Assembly (NCBI GenBank): GCA_021787335.1
Contig: JAJYMC010000033.1
Coordinates: 62,001-126,000 of the forward strand
Length of the DNA stretch: 64,000 bases
Direction of reading: 5' to 3'
From: Bacillota bacterium
Lineage (GTDB): Bacteria > Bacillota > Sulfobacillia > JAJYWN01 > JAJZPE01
Part shown: one piece after another, positions 45,482 to 54,293 of the stretch
How positions within the stretch are numbered: the stretch's first letter is position 1
Layout: the number at the start of each line of letters is the position of its first letter
Position numbers and translations under genes: made by a program
The notes under the pieces: model-generated
Seen by the model: only the letters and a program-made list of their open reading frames with translations
What the model was told of the DNA's origin: nothing
Databases searched by the model: none

Positions 45482-45705
45482 CGGCGGATAAGGATTACTC
45501 CGGGAATACGGTTGGTTCCGTCACGGACGAAGCAATCAGAGTTCCAGAGAGGGCGGTGACGTGGCGCACCAACATCCTGCGTAAGGCAGCAGCCTAACGA
45601 AACACATTGGGGCTCGGACGGAGCCTTCGGGGATACGAAGGGGCCAGGGCGTCGTAGATGAACCGAGAAGCCGCCTCGCTTTAGCGGGCGGAGTCGTCAC
45701 TTAAT
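45482..45705 (+). ncRNA. Omega-RNA-like (HEARO/OMEGA) structured RNA, orphan
   Basis: A roughly 220-base structured region in a 385-base gap without a gene. It recalls the guide RNAs of IscB/TnpB transposon nucleases (HEARO in Rfam terms). GTGACG (45556) pairs with CGTCAC (45695), closing a domain with CTGC/GCAG, GGCTC/GAGCC and CTTCG/CGAAG hairpins and then, after GAACCGAGAAG, a 3' hairpin CCGCC-T-CGC-TTTA-GCG-GGCGG ending GAGTCGTCAC, the ending I know from IS200/IS605-type omega-RNAs. Upstream are TCCG/CGGA and GGTTG/CAATC helices. No iscB, isrB or tnpB is present in the window, so it is an orphan or remnant locus. Recognition is by memory of the motif, not by a model search. Confidence 0.7.
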
Positions 45706-45726
45706 GGTAGCCCATCCGAAGGCTGG

Positions 45727-46839
45727 CTATCCCCAGTCAACCGTGATGACCCTGGTGGCCGCCTTGCGGAGGCGGTTCATCACGGCCAGGCCGATGCCCG
45801 CCTCGTCGACGCCCTCGGCCAGGATTACGTCGACGCCCTGGATGTCGAAGGCCCGCAGGCATCCGAACAGGTTGGTGGCCGCGGCCCGGCCGTCGTCCGC
45901 GGGTCCCAGGCTGACCAGGAGGGTGGCCGCCCCGCCCTGATAGGCGCCGAGGTGCTCGTCCACCGTCAGGATGCCCACCCGACGGCCTTCCCGGCCCTCG
46001 GCCGCCGCCCGTTCATTGATTGTCCGGACGACGAGGTCCGGCGGGCCGATGAAGAGCATGAGCGACGCGGCCGGCGAATAGTGGGTGTACTTCATCCCCG
46101 GCGCCCGCGGGCGCTCGACGGCGGCGGGGACCCCCGCGCTCGCTTTGGCACCCGGCGTGGCTCCCGGTGCGGGACTCTCGGGGCCGGCGACGGCCCCCAG
46201 GAATTCTTCGAGTTGCTCCCGGGTAACCCCTCCCGGCCGGAGGATGGCCGGCGGGTTGGTGGTCACATCGAGGACCGTCGACTCAACCCCGACGGTAGTG
46301 CGACCGCCGTCGATGACCATCTCGACGCGGCCGCCGAGGTCGGCCAGGACATGGTCGGCCGAGGTCGGGCTGGGGCGCCCGGACAGGTTGGCGCTGGGGG
46401 CGGCGATGGGCACACCGGCCGCGGCGATGAGGGCGCGGGCCACGGGGTGGTCGGGCAGGCGCACGGCGACCGTGTCCAGGCCGCCGGTGACCACGTCCGG
46501 CACCAGCGGGCTGCGGGGCAGGACAAGGGTCAGGGGCCCCGGCCAGAAGCGGGCCATCAACCGTTCGGCCCGCGCCGGCACGGCCTTCAGCAGCGGCCGC
46601 ACCTCATCCGGCGCGGCGACGTGAAGGATGAGCGGGTTGTCCTGCGGCCGGCCCTTGGCCACAAAGATACGGGCCACCGCGTCCTCGTCGAGGCCGTTGG
46701 CCCCGAGGCCGTAAACGGTCTCAGTCGGGAAGGCGACCAGGCCGCCGGCCCGGATGCCCGCCGCCGCGTCGGCGATGGCCTTCCGGCCGGCCTCGCTGTC
46801 CAGGTCGGCCGCTCGCACCTTGACCAGCCTGGTGTTCAT
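45727..46839 (-). CDS. Threonylcarbamoyl-AMP synthase, Sua5/YwlC type
   Basis: Makes threonylcarbamoyl-AMP from threonine, bicarbonate and ATP for the t6A37 tRNA modification. The 370-residue product has the YrdC domain (about 15-200: F-P-T-E-T-V-Y-G-L-G-A, K-G-R-P-Q-D-N-P-L, S-A-N-L-S-G-R) and the additional C-terminal Sua5 domain with P-G-M-K-Y-T-H-Y-S-P linker. Low-complexity A/P/G sequence lies between them. ATG 46839 overlaps the prmC stop, so DUF1385-prfA-prmC-sua5 probably form one operon. Confidence 0.95.
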   Translation of the reverse strand: MNTRLVKVRAADLDSEAGRKAIADAAAGIRAGGLVAFPTETVYGLGANGLDEDAVARIFVAKGRPQDNPLILHVAAPDEVRPLLKAVPARAERLMARFWPGPLTLVLPRSPLVPDVVTGGLDTVAVRLPDHPVARALIAAAGVPIAAPSANLSGRPSPTSADHVLADLGGRVEMVIDGGRTTVGVESTVLDVTTNPPAILRPGGVTREQLEEFLGAVAGPESPAPGATPGAKASAGVPAAVERPRAPGMKYTHYSPAASLMLFIGPPDLVVRTINERAAAEGREGRRVGILTVDEHLGAYQGGAATLLVSLGPADDGRAAATNLFGCLRAFDIQGVDVILAEGVDEAGIGLAVMNRLRKAATRVITVDWG

Positions 46840-47732
46840 GGTCTTGCCTCGCTCGTTCCAGGGCCCATCTGACCCTCTGGGGTCGACAGGTGTGCCGTCA
46901 TTACTCGGGAAATACCGGCGAAGTCCGGGCTGACCTCGATATCGATGAACCCACCGGTGGCCAGCAGGGCCCGGACCGCCGCCGCCTGGCCGTAGCCGAG
47001 TTCGAGGGCGATGTGCCCGCCCGGGGCCAGCACCGATCGGGCGCCGGCGGCCAGAGCCCGGTAGGCGTCCAGCCCATCCGCGCCGCCATCGAGGGCTTTT
47101 CGCGGCTCATGGTCCCGGACCTCTTCCTGCAGCCCCGCGAGCTCCCCGCGAGGAATGTAGGGCGGGTTCGAGACCAGGAGGTCGACGACCACGCCGGCCT
47201 CAGCCAGGGGGGTCAGGAAGTCGCCCCGGAGGAAGGTCAGGCGGTCGCCCACCCCGAGCCGCGCGGCATTCTCGCGGGCCAGGTTCAGGGCGTCCTCCGA
47301 GGCGTCGGTGGCCCAGACGTGGGCGTCGGGCAGGGCCATGGCCGCGGCGATGGCCAGACAGCCAGACCCCGTGCCGACGTCGGCGACCCGCGCCGCGCCG
47401 GACGCCCGTCCCAGGGTGACGGCCCTCTCCGCCAACAACTCGGTCTCCGGCCGCGGGATGAGGACCCGCCCGTCGACCTTCACTTCGAAGTCCAGGAAGG
47501 CCTGCGTCCCCAGGATGTACTGGAGCGGCTCGCGGGCCGCCCGACGCTCGATAAGCGCCTCGTAGGCGGCCAGCTCGGCCGGACGCAACTCCCGGGTATA
47601 AGACAAGGGCAGCTCCAGGCGTGGACGCCCGAGGACCTGCCCCAGAAGACTTGCCGCATCATGCCCCGCCTCCGGGACGCCCCGCTCCTCGAGCCACGCC
47701 GTGGCGCGGGCCAAGGCCTCGCGCACCGTCAT
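46836..47732 (-). CDS. prmC: Release factor glutamine methyltransferase
   Basis: PrmC methylates the glutamine of the G-G-Q motif of RF1 and RF2 using SAM. The 298-residue protein has the helical N-terminal domain and a Rossmann methyltransferase: [10 protein letters not shown] for SAM and the substrate motif N-P-P-Y-I-P. ATG 47732 overlaps the prfA stop (ATGA). Its two substrates, prfA and prfB, are both in this window. Confidence 0.96.
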   Translation of the reverse strand: MTVREALARATAWLEERGVPEAGHDAASLLGQVLGRPRLELPLSYTRELRPAELAAYEALIERRAAREPLQYILGTQAFLDFEVKVDGRVLIPRPETELLAERAVTLGRASGAARVADVGTGSGCLAIAAAMALPDAHVWATDASEDALNLARENAARLGVGDRLTFLRGDFLTPLAEAGVVVDLLVSNPPYIPRGELAGLQEEVRDHEPRKALDGGADGLDAYRALAAGARSVLAPGGHIALELGYGQAAAVRALLATGGFIDIEVSPDFAGISRVMTAHLSTPEGQMGPGTSEARP

Positions 47733-48814
47733 TGCACGCTCAGCGCCTTCAGCCGGCTCTCCTGGTCCGCGGCGGCCAGGCCGTTGATGAACTCGTCGAG
47801 CTCGCCGTCAAGGGTCTGGTTGATGCGATGGATGGTCATCCCGATGCGGTGGTCGGTCACCCGGCCGTCGGGGAAGTTGTAGGTCCGGATGCGCTCGCTG
47901 CGGTCGCCGGTACCGACCTGGGAGCGCCGGGTCTGGGCCATCTCCGCGTTGTGCTTCTCCTCGGCCAGGTTCTGCAGCCTGGCCCGGAGGACGCGCATGG
48001 CCTTCTCGCGGTTCTGCACCTGGGACCGCTCGTCCTGGCACGAGACGACGACGCCGGTCGGCAGGTGGGTCAGGCGGACGGCCGAGTAGGTCGTGTTGAC
48101 GCTCTGACCGCCGTGCCCGCCGGAACAGAAAACGTCGATGCGCAGGTCCTTCAGATCGATGTCGACATCGACTTCTTCGGCCTCGGGCAGGATGGCCACG
48201 GTGGCCGTCGAGGTGTGGATGCGCCCGGACGACTCGGTCGCCGGGACACGCTGGACCCGGTGGACCCCGCTCTCATACTTCAGCTTGCCGTAGGCGCCCT
48301 CGCCCTCGACGACGAAGATGAGCTCCTTGTAGCCGCCGATGCCCGTCTCGTTGGCCGTCAGGACCTCGGTCCGCCAGTTCTGTCGCTCGGCGAAACGCAT
48401 GTACATGCGGGCCAGGTCGGCGGCGAAGAGGGCGGCCTCGTCACCCCCCGCGCCGGCCCGGATCTCGACGATGACGTTCTTCTCGTCATTGGGGTTACGC
48501 GGGAGGAGCAGGACCTTCAGCCGGTCCTGCAGTTCCGACAGGCGCTCCTCGGTCTCGGCCACCTCGGCCTCGACCATTTCCTTGAACTCGGGGTCGAGCT
48601 TGTCGGAGAGCATGGTCTGATCGGCCTCCAGGCGGGCCCGGGCCTCCTTGAACTCATGGTAGACCCCGACCAGCTCGGACAGCAGGGAGTGCTCCTTGGC
48701 CAGCTTCTTGAGCTGGGACGGGTCGCCGAGGACGCGTGGGTCAGCGAGGAGCTTGTTCAGTTCCTCGAACCGGCCCTCGACGGACTTCAATTTATCGATT
48801 ATGTTCTCGATCAT
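47729..48814 (-). CDS. prfA: Peptide chain release factor 1
   Basis: RF1 recognises UAA and UAG. The 361-residue protein has the P-A-T recognition element in [14 protein letters not shown] and the catalytic G-G-Q in [12 protein letters not shown] single frame, no frameshift, as expected for RF1. ATG 48814. Upstream is DUF1385 (14-base gap) and downstream prmC (overlap). Confidence 0.97.
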   Translation of the reverse strand: MIENIIDKLKSVEGRFEELNKLLADPRVLGDPSQLKKLAKEHSLLSELVGVYHEFKEARARLEADQTMLSDKLDPEFKEMVEAEVAETEERLSELQDRLKVLLLPRNPNDEKNVIVEIRAGAGGDEAALFAADLARMYMRFAERQNWRTEVLTANETGIGGYKELIFVVEGEGAYGKLKYESGVHRVQRVPATESSGRIHTSTATVAILPEAEEVDVDIDLKDLRIDVFCSGGHGGQSVNTTYSAVRLTHLPTGVVVSCQDERSQVQNREKAMRVLRARLQNLAEEKHNAEMAQTRRSQVGTGDRSERIRTYNFPDGRVTDHRIGMTIHRINQTLDGELDEFINGLAAADQESRLKALSVQ

Positions 48815-48828
48815 GGTTCAAGCACCTC

Positions 48829-49770
48829 TCACATGGACACCGGCGAGCCCGCGGGGACCTCGAAGCCGGCGCCCGTCCGCGCCCCCTTGAGGGCGGCGAT
48901 GGCCACCTCGAGCTGGGCGTCGTCGGGCTGACGGGTGGTCAGCCGCTGGAGCCACAGCCCCGGGGTGATGGCCGCGGCCAAAAGCCGCGACTTGGACCGG
49001 GCCGAAGCCCGGATGACTTCGTACGATAGCCCGGCCACCAACGGCAGCAGGGCCAGGCGGATGGCGATGCGCTCCCACAGGGGCGGCCATCCGAAGAACG
49101 AGAACAGAAAGATGCTGAGGACGACGACGAAGAGGAGGAAGCTCGTGCCGCAGCGGGGATGGAGGGTCGGCAACGGCCGGGCGGCCTCGACGGTGGCCCG
49201 GTGGTCGGGCGAGGCCTCGTAGGCCAGGATGACCTTGTGCTCCGCGCCGTGGTAGGCGAAGACGCGTTGGATGTCCTGCATCCGGGAGATGGCCGTCAGG
49301 TAGGCCAGGAAGATGACCAGCCTGATGGCCCCCTCGACGAGGTTCAGGAGGATGGGTTGATCGGCCAGGAACCGCTTGGTGAAGCCGATCAGGACCGTCG
49401 GCGCGACGATGAAGAGGCCGATGGCGATGGCCAGCCCGAGGAGCATGGTCAGGCTCATCTCGCCGGCCGTGACCTTTTCCCCCTCGCCCTCGGCGGCCTG
49501 GTTGGTCGAGAAGACGAGGGCCTTCAGACCCAACGACACCGAGTCGTAAAGGGCCACCGCGCCGCGGATGACCGGCCAGCCCAGGAACTTGTACTTGCGG
49601 GAGGGCGGGACGGCCGGGTCGACCTGGCAGATGATGGAGCCGTCGGCGCGGCGCACGGCCGTGGCCATGACCTCAGGCCCGCGCATCATGACCCCTTCGA
49701 TGACCGCCTGACCGCCATAGGTGAAGTCCTTGCCGGCGGGGGCGCAAGCCTTTTCAGGTCTGTCAGCCAC
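48829..49770 (-). CDS. DUF1385 family membrane protein (YqhQ-like)
   Basis: A 313-residue membrane protein of the DUF1385 family, often found beside prfA-prmC. The signature Y-G-G-Q-A-V-I-E-G-V-M-M-R-G-P near residue 20 and the Y-H-G-A-E-H-K and H-P-R-C-G-T-S-F segments, with their conserved histidines and cysteine, suggest a metal site; the function is unknown. About four membrane helices. GTG 49770 is favoured over GTG 49779 because AGAGGGTG is then correctly spaced. Confidence 0.9.
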   Translation of the reverse strand: MADRPEKACAPAGKDFTYGGQAVIEGVMMRGPEVMATAVRRADGSIICQVDPAVPPSRKYKFLGWPVIRGAVALYDSVSLGLKALVFSTNQAAEGEGEKVTAGEMSLTMLLGLAIAIGLFIVAPTVLIGFTKRFLADQPILLNLVEGAIRLVIFLAYLTAISRMQDIQRVFAYHGAEHKVILAYEASPDHRATVEAARPLPTLHPRCGTSFLLFVVVLSIFLFSFFGWPPLWERIAIRLALLPLVAGLSYEVIRASARSKSRLLAAAITPGLWLQRLTTRQPDDAQLEVAIAALKGARTGAGFEVPAGSPVSM

Positions 49771-49784
49771 GTTTTTCACCCTCT

Positions 49785-49821
49785 CGGAGAAGCAGAAATA
49801 GCAGAGCTAGGGCTCTGCTAT
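49785..49821 (-). terminator. Intrinsic terminator of rpmE
   Basis: ATAGCAGAGC and GCTCTGCTAT form a 10-bp stem with a 4-base loop; TTCTGCTTCTC follows on the minus strand. Confidence 0.75.
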
Positions 49822-49848
49822 AGGGACGCTGGAGCTGGATGTTGTGAG

Positions 49849-50049
49849 CTACTTGAGCCCGTACTTCCTCTTGAACCGCTCGACGCGGCCGGCGCTGTCG
49901 ACGATGCGCTGCTGACCCGTATAGAACGGGTGGCACTTCGAGCAGATTTCAATCCGGATGTCCTTCTTGGTCGAGCCCACACTATAGGTCGCGCCGCAGG
50001 CGCAGGTGACCGTGGTCAGGGCGTATTTCGGATGGATCTTGTCCTTCAC
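49849..50049 (-). CDS. rpmE: 50S ribosomal protein bL31, zinc-binding form
   Basis: A 66-residue bL31 with the zinc ligands C-A-C near residue 16 and C-S-K-C near 37 (C+ form), and the C-H-P-F-Y-T-G-Q signature. GTG 50049 has AAGGGGTG upstream. It has a strong promoter of its own and a terminator, so it forms a single-gene unit. Confidence 0.97.
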   Translation of the reverse strand: MKDKIHPKYALTTVTCACGATYSVGSTKKDIRIEICSKCHPFYTGQQRIVDSAGRVERFKRKYGLK

Positions 50050-50110
50050 TGCAAAGCACCCCTTGGCATTTCTTCGCGCGCGCCCACGGTTTCCGGACGA
50101 ACGCTTTTTT

Positions 50111-50139
50111 ATTATAGCACAACCATCAGGGGCTGGCAA
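50111..50139 (-). promoter_or_regulatory. Promoter of rpmE
   Basis: TTGCCA (50134-50139), a 17-base spacer and a perfect TATAAT (50111-50116) on the minus strand. Confidence 0.8.
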
Positions 50140-50207
50140 CATAGACAGCTGCAAAACGAAGGCCGCGCAAGGCTCGCCGTCCGTCGGCCGCCGGCCACGC
50201 GCGGCGC

Positions 50208-50882
50208 CTATCTCACGGTCAGGCGCGTGAGGACGACGATGAGCCGACCGTCCGTCAGACTGACCCTGGCCGACCGTCCGCACAAAGCGTTGCTCACGCC
50301 GAGGGTCGTTCCGCGGACCAGGGTGGCGCCGAAAAGCGGGTACTTGAGGCCTTCCAGGGTCACCCCGGAGCAGGCCGCCGTGTCGGGGAAGAGGCTGACG
50401 ATGTCCCCCGGCTCCCCTTCGACCGTCGCCGGGCGCTCCGGCGAGACCAGGACGGCCCGCGTGTCGCCGTCGTCGATGACGACCTCGAGCCCGCGGTCGG
50501 CGAAGCGCGGAAGGAGCGCCAGATTGGCCAGGGCATGGTCGAAGCGGCCGCCGAAGCCGCCGGTCATCAAGACCGGGCCTGCTTTAGCCTCGGCCAGGTA
50601 GTCCAAGGCCAGCTCCGAATCGGTCTTGTCCTTCTCAACGGGGTACCGCTGGACGGGACAGCCAAGCTCGATCACGCGAGCCTCGTCCTTGGGGGACAGC
50701 GAGTCGAAGTCCCCCAGGACGAGGTCCGGTACGAGACCGAGGTTCAGGGCGGCGGTGGCCCCGCCGTCGGTGCAGAGCAGGAAACGCCGCTCGCCCACGA
50801 CCAGCCGGGTCACCAGGGACCCGGCGACGTTCGGCCCGCCGGCGACGACGACCGCCGGCGCGCCCGGGCTAATCCCGGGCAT
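50208..50882 (-). CDS. thiN: Thiamine pyrophosphokinase
   Basis: Transfers pyrophosphate from ATP to thiamine, giving thiamine diphosphate. The 224 residues show the D-G-G-A-T-A-A-L start of the catalytic domain, G-D-F-D-S, D-K-T-D-S-E and a C-terminal thiamine-binding domain (L-E-G-L-K-Y-P-L near residue 175). It overlaps thiT by 14 bases and thus lies under the same TPP riboswitch, a salvage pair: ThiT imports thiamine and ThiN activates it. Confidence 0.94.
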   Translation of the reverse strand: MPGISPGAPAVVVAGGPNVAGSLVTRLVVGERRFLLCTDGGATAALNLGLVPDLVLGDFDSLSPKDEARVIELGCPVQRYPVEKDKTDSELALDYLAEAKAGPVLMTGGFGGRFDHALANLALLPRFADRGLEVVIDDGDTRAVLVSPERPATVEGEPGDIVSLFPDTAACSGVTLEGLKYPLFGATLVRGTTLGVSNALCGRSARVSLTDGRLIVVLTRLTVR

Positions 50883-51405
50883 CGATCACCGGCCGCCCGC
50901 GATTGGCCAGGGCGGCAAAGACGAAGTAGGTCAGCACCCCGCTGATGATGAGTTCCGGCCCGAGGTACGTGCCGTTGTAGATGGCCGAATAGACCCAGAC
51001 GTTCTGCCCGGCCGGGGCGCTCGAGGCGAAGAAGACGACGCCCGACAGCAGATGGCAGACGAAGCGGAGAGCGACGCCGGCGACAGCGCCCAGGGCCGGC
51101 CGCTTGCGAAAGATGGCCAGGCCGGCCAGCCCCAGGACCCCGAAAGCGAGCGGGTAGTCCAGTAGGAACTGGACCGGGTGGACGAAGTACGGTTCAAAGG
51201 CGAAATCGATGAGCCCGTACGCGGCGCCGGTCAGCATGCCGAACCTGGGGCCGTACCGGACGGCGAGGTAGATCAGCGGCACCATGCTTCCCGCCGTCAC
51301 CGCGCCCCCGGCCGGGGCCTGGTACACCTTGATCTGGTGAAGAACCACGGCCAGGGCGATCATCACCCCAGCCTCGATCCAGGCCCGCAGCGGTAGCTTT
51401 TTCAT
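50869..51405 (-). CDS. thiT: Thiamine-specific ECF transporter S component ThiT
   Basis: A 178-residue membrane protein with about six helices that binds thiamine and works with a shared energy-coupling factor module (not in the window). The A-L-R-F-V-C-H-L-L-S-G-V segment and the aromatic Y-S-A-I-Y-N-G-T-Y-L segment match ThiT. ATG 51405 is the first gene after the TPP riboswitch. Confidence 0.92.
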   Translation of the reverse strand: MKKLPLRAWIEAGVMIALAVVLHQIKVYQAPAGGAVTAGSMVPLIYLAVRYGPRFGMLTGAAYGLIDFAFEPYFVHPVQFLLDYPLAFGVLGLAGLAIFRKRPALGAVAGVALRFVCHLLSGVVFFASSAPAGQNVWVYSAIYNGTYLGPELIISGVLTYFVFAALANRGRPVIDARD

Positions 51406-51429
51406 CTCATTATCCTCCCTTTTTCGCCC

Positions 51430-51466
51430 CGGAAAACGAAGAGCCGCAGCCCCGATAGGTGCTGCA
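51430..51466 (-). terminator. TPP riboswitch expression-platform terminator
   Basis: On the minus strand GCAGCACC and GGGGCTGC pair around TATC with one mismatch, then CTCTTCGTTTTCC follows. It lies between the aptamer and thiT. Confidence 0.7.
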
Positions 51467-51495
51467 GCCGCGTCGTGCTGGTCTTGGTCTTTAGC

Positions 51496-51588
51496 GGCCG
51501 CTTCCCTACGCTGGTATTATCCAGATCAGGTTCGAAGGGTTGGAGGCCAAGCCTCCTTTCAGCTCCATAGAGCACCCCTAGCGGATTC
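51496..51588 (-). promoter_or_regulatory. TPP riboswitch (THI box)
   Basis: The minus strand reads AGGGGTGCTC, then GCTGAAAGGAGG, ACCCTTCGAACCTGATCTGG and ATACCAGCGTAGGGAA, the conserved THI-box blocks in order. It controls thiT-thiN. Confidence 0.96.
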
Positions 51589-51611
51589 GGTCCGGTTCAG
51601 TTGTTGCCTTA

Positions 51612-51640
51612 ACTCTAACACCGGCGCGGGTTTCCGTCAA
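51612..51640 (-). promoter_or_regulatory. Promoter of the TPP-riboswitch operon
   Basis: TTGACG (51635-51640), a 17-base spacer and TAGAGT (51612-51617) on the minus strand. Confidence 0.65.
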
Positions 51641-51687
51641 GGAGCTTACGCGCCCGAGCGGGCGCCCGAGGATCGGGCGCCCCACTC

Positions 51688-52596
51688 TCAAGGAGCCAGG
51701 ACCGGCAACGGGTCCATGGTCCGGGAATTGCGGCTTATCTCGAAGTGCAGGTGCGGCCCGGTCGAACGGCCGGTCGAGCCGACCTGGGCGATGACCTGAC
51801 CCTGCTTGACCGTCGCGCCGCGCTTGACGAGGGTCTTCTGAGCGTGGGCGTAGAGGGTCCGGTAGCCGCTGCTGTGGCTGATGATGACCGCCAGCCCGTA
51901 GCCTGAGATCCACCCGACGCTCTGGACGACGCCGTCGGCGGCCGCGTGGATGCTGTCCCCGTATGACCCGGCGATGTCGATGCCGCTGTGCATCTCCCCG
52001 TCACGAAGGCCGTAGATCGAGGTGATGGCCCCATGCAGCGGCCAGATGAAGCGGAGACCGCTGGGCAGCGTGGTGGAGGCGGCTTTGGCCTCGGCCCCGC
52101 CGGCCGCCCCGGCCGGTACCGTCAGCACGGCCCCGACCGCCAACCGGTCGGGATTGCTGAGCCCATTGGTCTTGGCCAGTTCACCCACGGTGGTGCCGAA
52201 CTGAAGGGCGATGTTCCAGAGGGTGTCACCCGCCTTGACCCGGTAGAGCCGCGGCGCGGCGGACGGGATGGCCAGGTTCTGCCCGGGGTAGATGGTGTCC
52301 CGGGTGAGGTTGTTGGCTTTCTTCATCGCGCCGACGTCGGTGTGATAGGCCAGGGCGAGGTTATAGAGGGTGTCGCCGGGCTTGACCACGTACTTCTCGC
52401 CCGGTTGGGCGGAGGCCGGCGTGGCCGGCGTGGATTTGGCCGGTGTGGCCGTCGTGGACGCCTTGGCCGCCGCGACGGAGACCGCCGCGAGGCCGCCAGG
52501 CCCGGATGGCCAGACTCCCAGGAGACCCATGGTGACCGCCAGGACCAGCCCGGCGGCGCGCAACCCGCCCCGGCCGACGAGCGACCGGTGTAACAT
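51688..52596 (-). CDS. Secreted LysM and M23 domain peptidoglycan endopeptidase
   Basis: A 302-residue exported protein: signal peptide (about 1-45), an A/T/P-rich linker, two LysM repeats (V-V-K-P-G-D-T-L-Y-N-L and Y-R-V-K-A-G-D-T-L-W-N-I) that bind glycan, and a C-terminal M23 domain with complete zinc ligands (H-S-G-I-D and G-P-H-L-H-F-E). It should cut peptide cross-links in the wall during growth, separation or spore development. ATG 52596 has AGGTGAT upstream; a start at 52632 would place extra residues before the signal peptide. Confidence 0.93.
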   Translation of the reverse strand: MLHRSLVGRGGLRAAGLVLAVTMGLLGVWPSGPGGLAAVSVAAAKASTTATPAKSTPATPASAQPGEKYVVKPGDTLYNLALAYHTDVGAMKKANNLTRDTIYPGQNLAIPSAAPRLYRVKAGDTLWNIALQFGTTVGELAKTNGLSNPDRLAVGAVLTVPAGAAGGAEAKAASTTLPSGLRFIWPLHGAITSIYGLRDGEMHSGIDIAGSYGDSIHAAADGVVQSVGWISGYGLAVIISHSSGYRTLYAHAQKTLVKRGATVKQGQVIAQVGSTGRSTGPHLHFEISRNSRTMDPLPVLAP

Positions 52597-52612
52597 GTCA
52601 TCACCTACCCGT

Positions 52613-52648
52613 CGTTGGATTCCGGTTTTCAACCGTTGGATTCCGGTT
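52613..52648. repeat. Two direct copies of a 15-base repeat
   Basis: CGTTGGATTCCGGTT occurs at 52613-52627 and exactly again at 52634-52648, a period of 21 bases, just upstream of the LysM-M23 start codon. It may be an operator or a chance duplication. Confidence 0.6.
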
Positions 52649-52679
52649 GGTTATTCGTACCCCGGCGCCAGGCGCCGGT

Positions 52680-52718
52680 CTTTTGAGAACTCAAAGACGT
52701 GGCCGAAATGGCCACGTC
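52680..52718 (-). terminator. Terminator after the transaldolase-like gene
   Basis: GACGTGGCC and GGCCACGTC pair around a 5-base loop. The minus strand continues TTTGAGTTCTC, only moderately T-rich. Confidence 0.5.
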
Positions 52719-52793
52719 AAGAGTATAACCTAGCTGCACGTTTTTATTCCGGCTCGGAAAGCCGCGCCAGCTGGGCCGCGGCCGAATCGACGA

Positions 52794-53438
52794 TCACTTC
52801 CCAAGCTTCTGCCAATCGGCCAGGAAACGGTCGATGCCGATATCGGTCAATGGGTGTTTGATCATCTGCTCGAGGACCTTGAACGGGATGGTGATGACGT
52901 CGGCGCCGGCCTTGGCCGCCTCGATGACGTGAATCGGATGCCGCACGCTGGCGGCGATGATCTGGCAGTCGATGTCGTGGAGGAAGAAGATGTCGGCGAT
53001 GTCCCGGATGACCTGCATCCCTTCATTGCCGATGTCGTCCAGCCGCCCGACGAAGGGACTGACGTAGGTGGCCCCGGCCTTGGCCGCCATGAGCGCCTGC
53101 GGGGCCGAGAAGACCAGGGTGACGTTGGTCTTGATGCCCAGGCCGGAAAGGACCTTGACGGCCTTGAGGCCTTCCTTGCACATGGGGACCTTGATGGCGA
53201 TGTTGGGGCCCAAGGTGTTCAGGACCTTGGCCTCCTCGACCATCTTCGGCGCCTCGAGGCTGATGACCTCGGCGCTGATGGGGCCATCGACGATGGCCGA
53301 GATCTCCTTGACGACCGTGTGGAAGTCGCGACCTTCCTTAGCCACCAGCGACGGGTTGGTGGTCACGCCGTCGACAACGCCCCAGTCGTTGGCCTCACGG
53401 ATCTCGTTGATGTTGGCTGTATCGATAAAGAACTTCAT
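52794..53438 (-). CDS. Fructose-6-phosphate aldolase/transaldolase (small TalC type)
   Basis: A 214-residue TIM-barrel aldolase of the Fsa/TalC family. It starts M-K-F-F-I-D-T-A-N and the Schiff-base lysine is in A-I-K-V-P-M. Many Firmicutes proteins of this size act as genuine transaldolases, moving dihydroxyacetone between sugar phosphates; others are fructose-6-phosphate aldolases. Sequence alone does not decide. ATG 53438 lies after AGGGGGG. Together with split transketolase and RpiB it would complete the non-oxidative pentose phosphate pathway. Confidence 0.92.
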   Translation of the reverse strand: MKFFIDTANINEIREANDWGVVDGVTTNPSLVAKEGRDFHTVVKEISAIVDGPISAEVISLEAPKMVEEAKVLNTLGPNIAIKVPMCKEGLKAVKVLSGLGIKTNVTLVFSAPQALMAAKAGATYVSPFVGRLDDIGNEGMQVIRDIADIFFLHDIDCQIIAASVRHPIHVIEAAKAGADVITIPFKVLEQMIKHPLTDIGIDRFLADWQKLGK

Positions 53439-53455
53439 TCCTAGCCCCCCTGGTC

Positions 53456-54289
53456 CTAGTTGTGATATGGCAGGCCGAGAAGGCGGCGCGCCTCGTCCGG
53501 CGTGGCCAACTCCCGGCCCAGTTCGGCGGCGAGGCGGGCGGCCCTGGCCACGAGTTGCGCGTTGCTCTCGGCCTTGACGCCGCGGGAATAGTAGATGTTG
53601 TCCTCGAAGCCCACGCGGGCGTGGCCGCCGAGGATGACGGCCATGGTCGCCAGCGGGAGCTGGGCACGGGCGATGCCCGCCACACTCCACGTGCTCCCGG
53701 CCGGCAGGCTGCCGACCAGGTGGAGCAGGTTCACCGGGGTCGCTCCGATGCCGCCTGGGACACCCATCACCAGGTCGAAGTGCAGGGGCGGCTTCAGCAG
53801 GCCCTTAGCCACCAGGCGCAGGGCGTTGTCGACAAAACCGGCGTCGAAGACCTCGATCTCGGGCTTGAGCCCGGCCTCGGCGATGCGTTTGGCGAAGGTT
53901 TCCATGACGGCCGGCGGGTTGGAGAAGACGCCATCGCCGAAATTAGTCGTACCCGCGGTCAGGGTGGCCATCTCCGGCTTGACCGGCCCGGTGAGGGTGA
54001 CCGGGCCGAGTCGCTCCTCGGGGGTCATGCCCACGGAGCCGCCCGTCGAGACCTGGATGATGACGTCCGTGCGGGCCCGGACGTGCCGAATGATTTCGGC
54101 GAAGATATCGGCCCGTTGGGTCGGCTGATTGCGCTCGTCACGGGCGTGGATGTGGACCATCGCCGCTCCCGCCCTGGCCGCCTCCTCAGCGGCCACGGCG
54201 ATCTCCTCGGGCGTGCAGGGCAGCGGCGGGAAGTCCTCTTTGGCGATCTCCCCACCGTTCAGGGCGCAGGTGATGATTAGCTTCTCCAT
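53456..54289 (-). CDS. 3-keto-5-aminohexanoate cleavage enzyme (Kce/BKACE family)
   Basis: A 277-residue TIM-barrel enzyme of the BKACE (DUF849) family. Kce condenses 3-keto-5-aminohexanoate with acetyl-CoA, giving acetoacetate and 3-aminobutyryl-CoA in lysine fermentation. The zinc ligands H-I-H-A and a glutamate/histidine later in the barrel are present, as are Q-V-S-T-G-G-S and [11 protein letters not shown]. Other BKACE enzymes take different beta-keto acids; the adjacent Kal homologue favours the lysine pathway. ATG 54289; five bases after the Kal gene. Confidence 0.88.
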   Translation of the reverse strand: MEKLIITCALNGGEIAKEDFPPLPCTPEEIAVAAEEAARAGAAMVHIHARDERNQPTQRADIFAEIIRHVRARTDVIIQVSTGGSVGMTPEERLGPVTLTGPVKPEMATLTAGTTNFGDGVFSNPPAVMETFAKRIAEAGLKPEIEVFDAGFVDNALRLVAKGLLKPPLHFDLVMGVPGGIGATPVNLLHLVGSLPAGSTWSVAGIARAQLPLATMAVILGGHARVGFEDNIYYSRGVKAESNAQLVARAARLAAELGRELATPDEARRLLGLPYHN

Positions 54290-54293
54290 CGGT

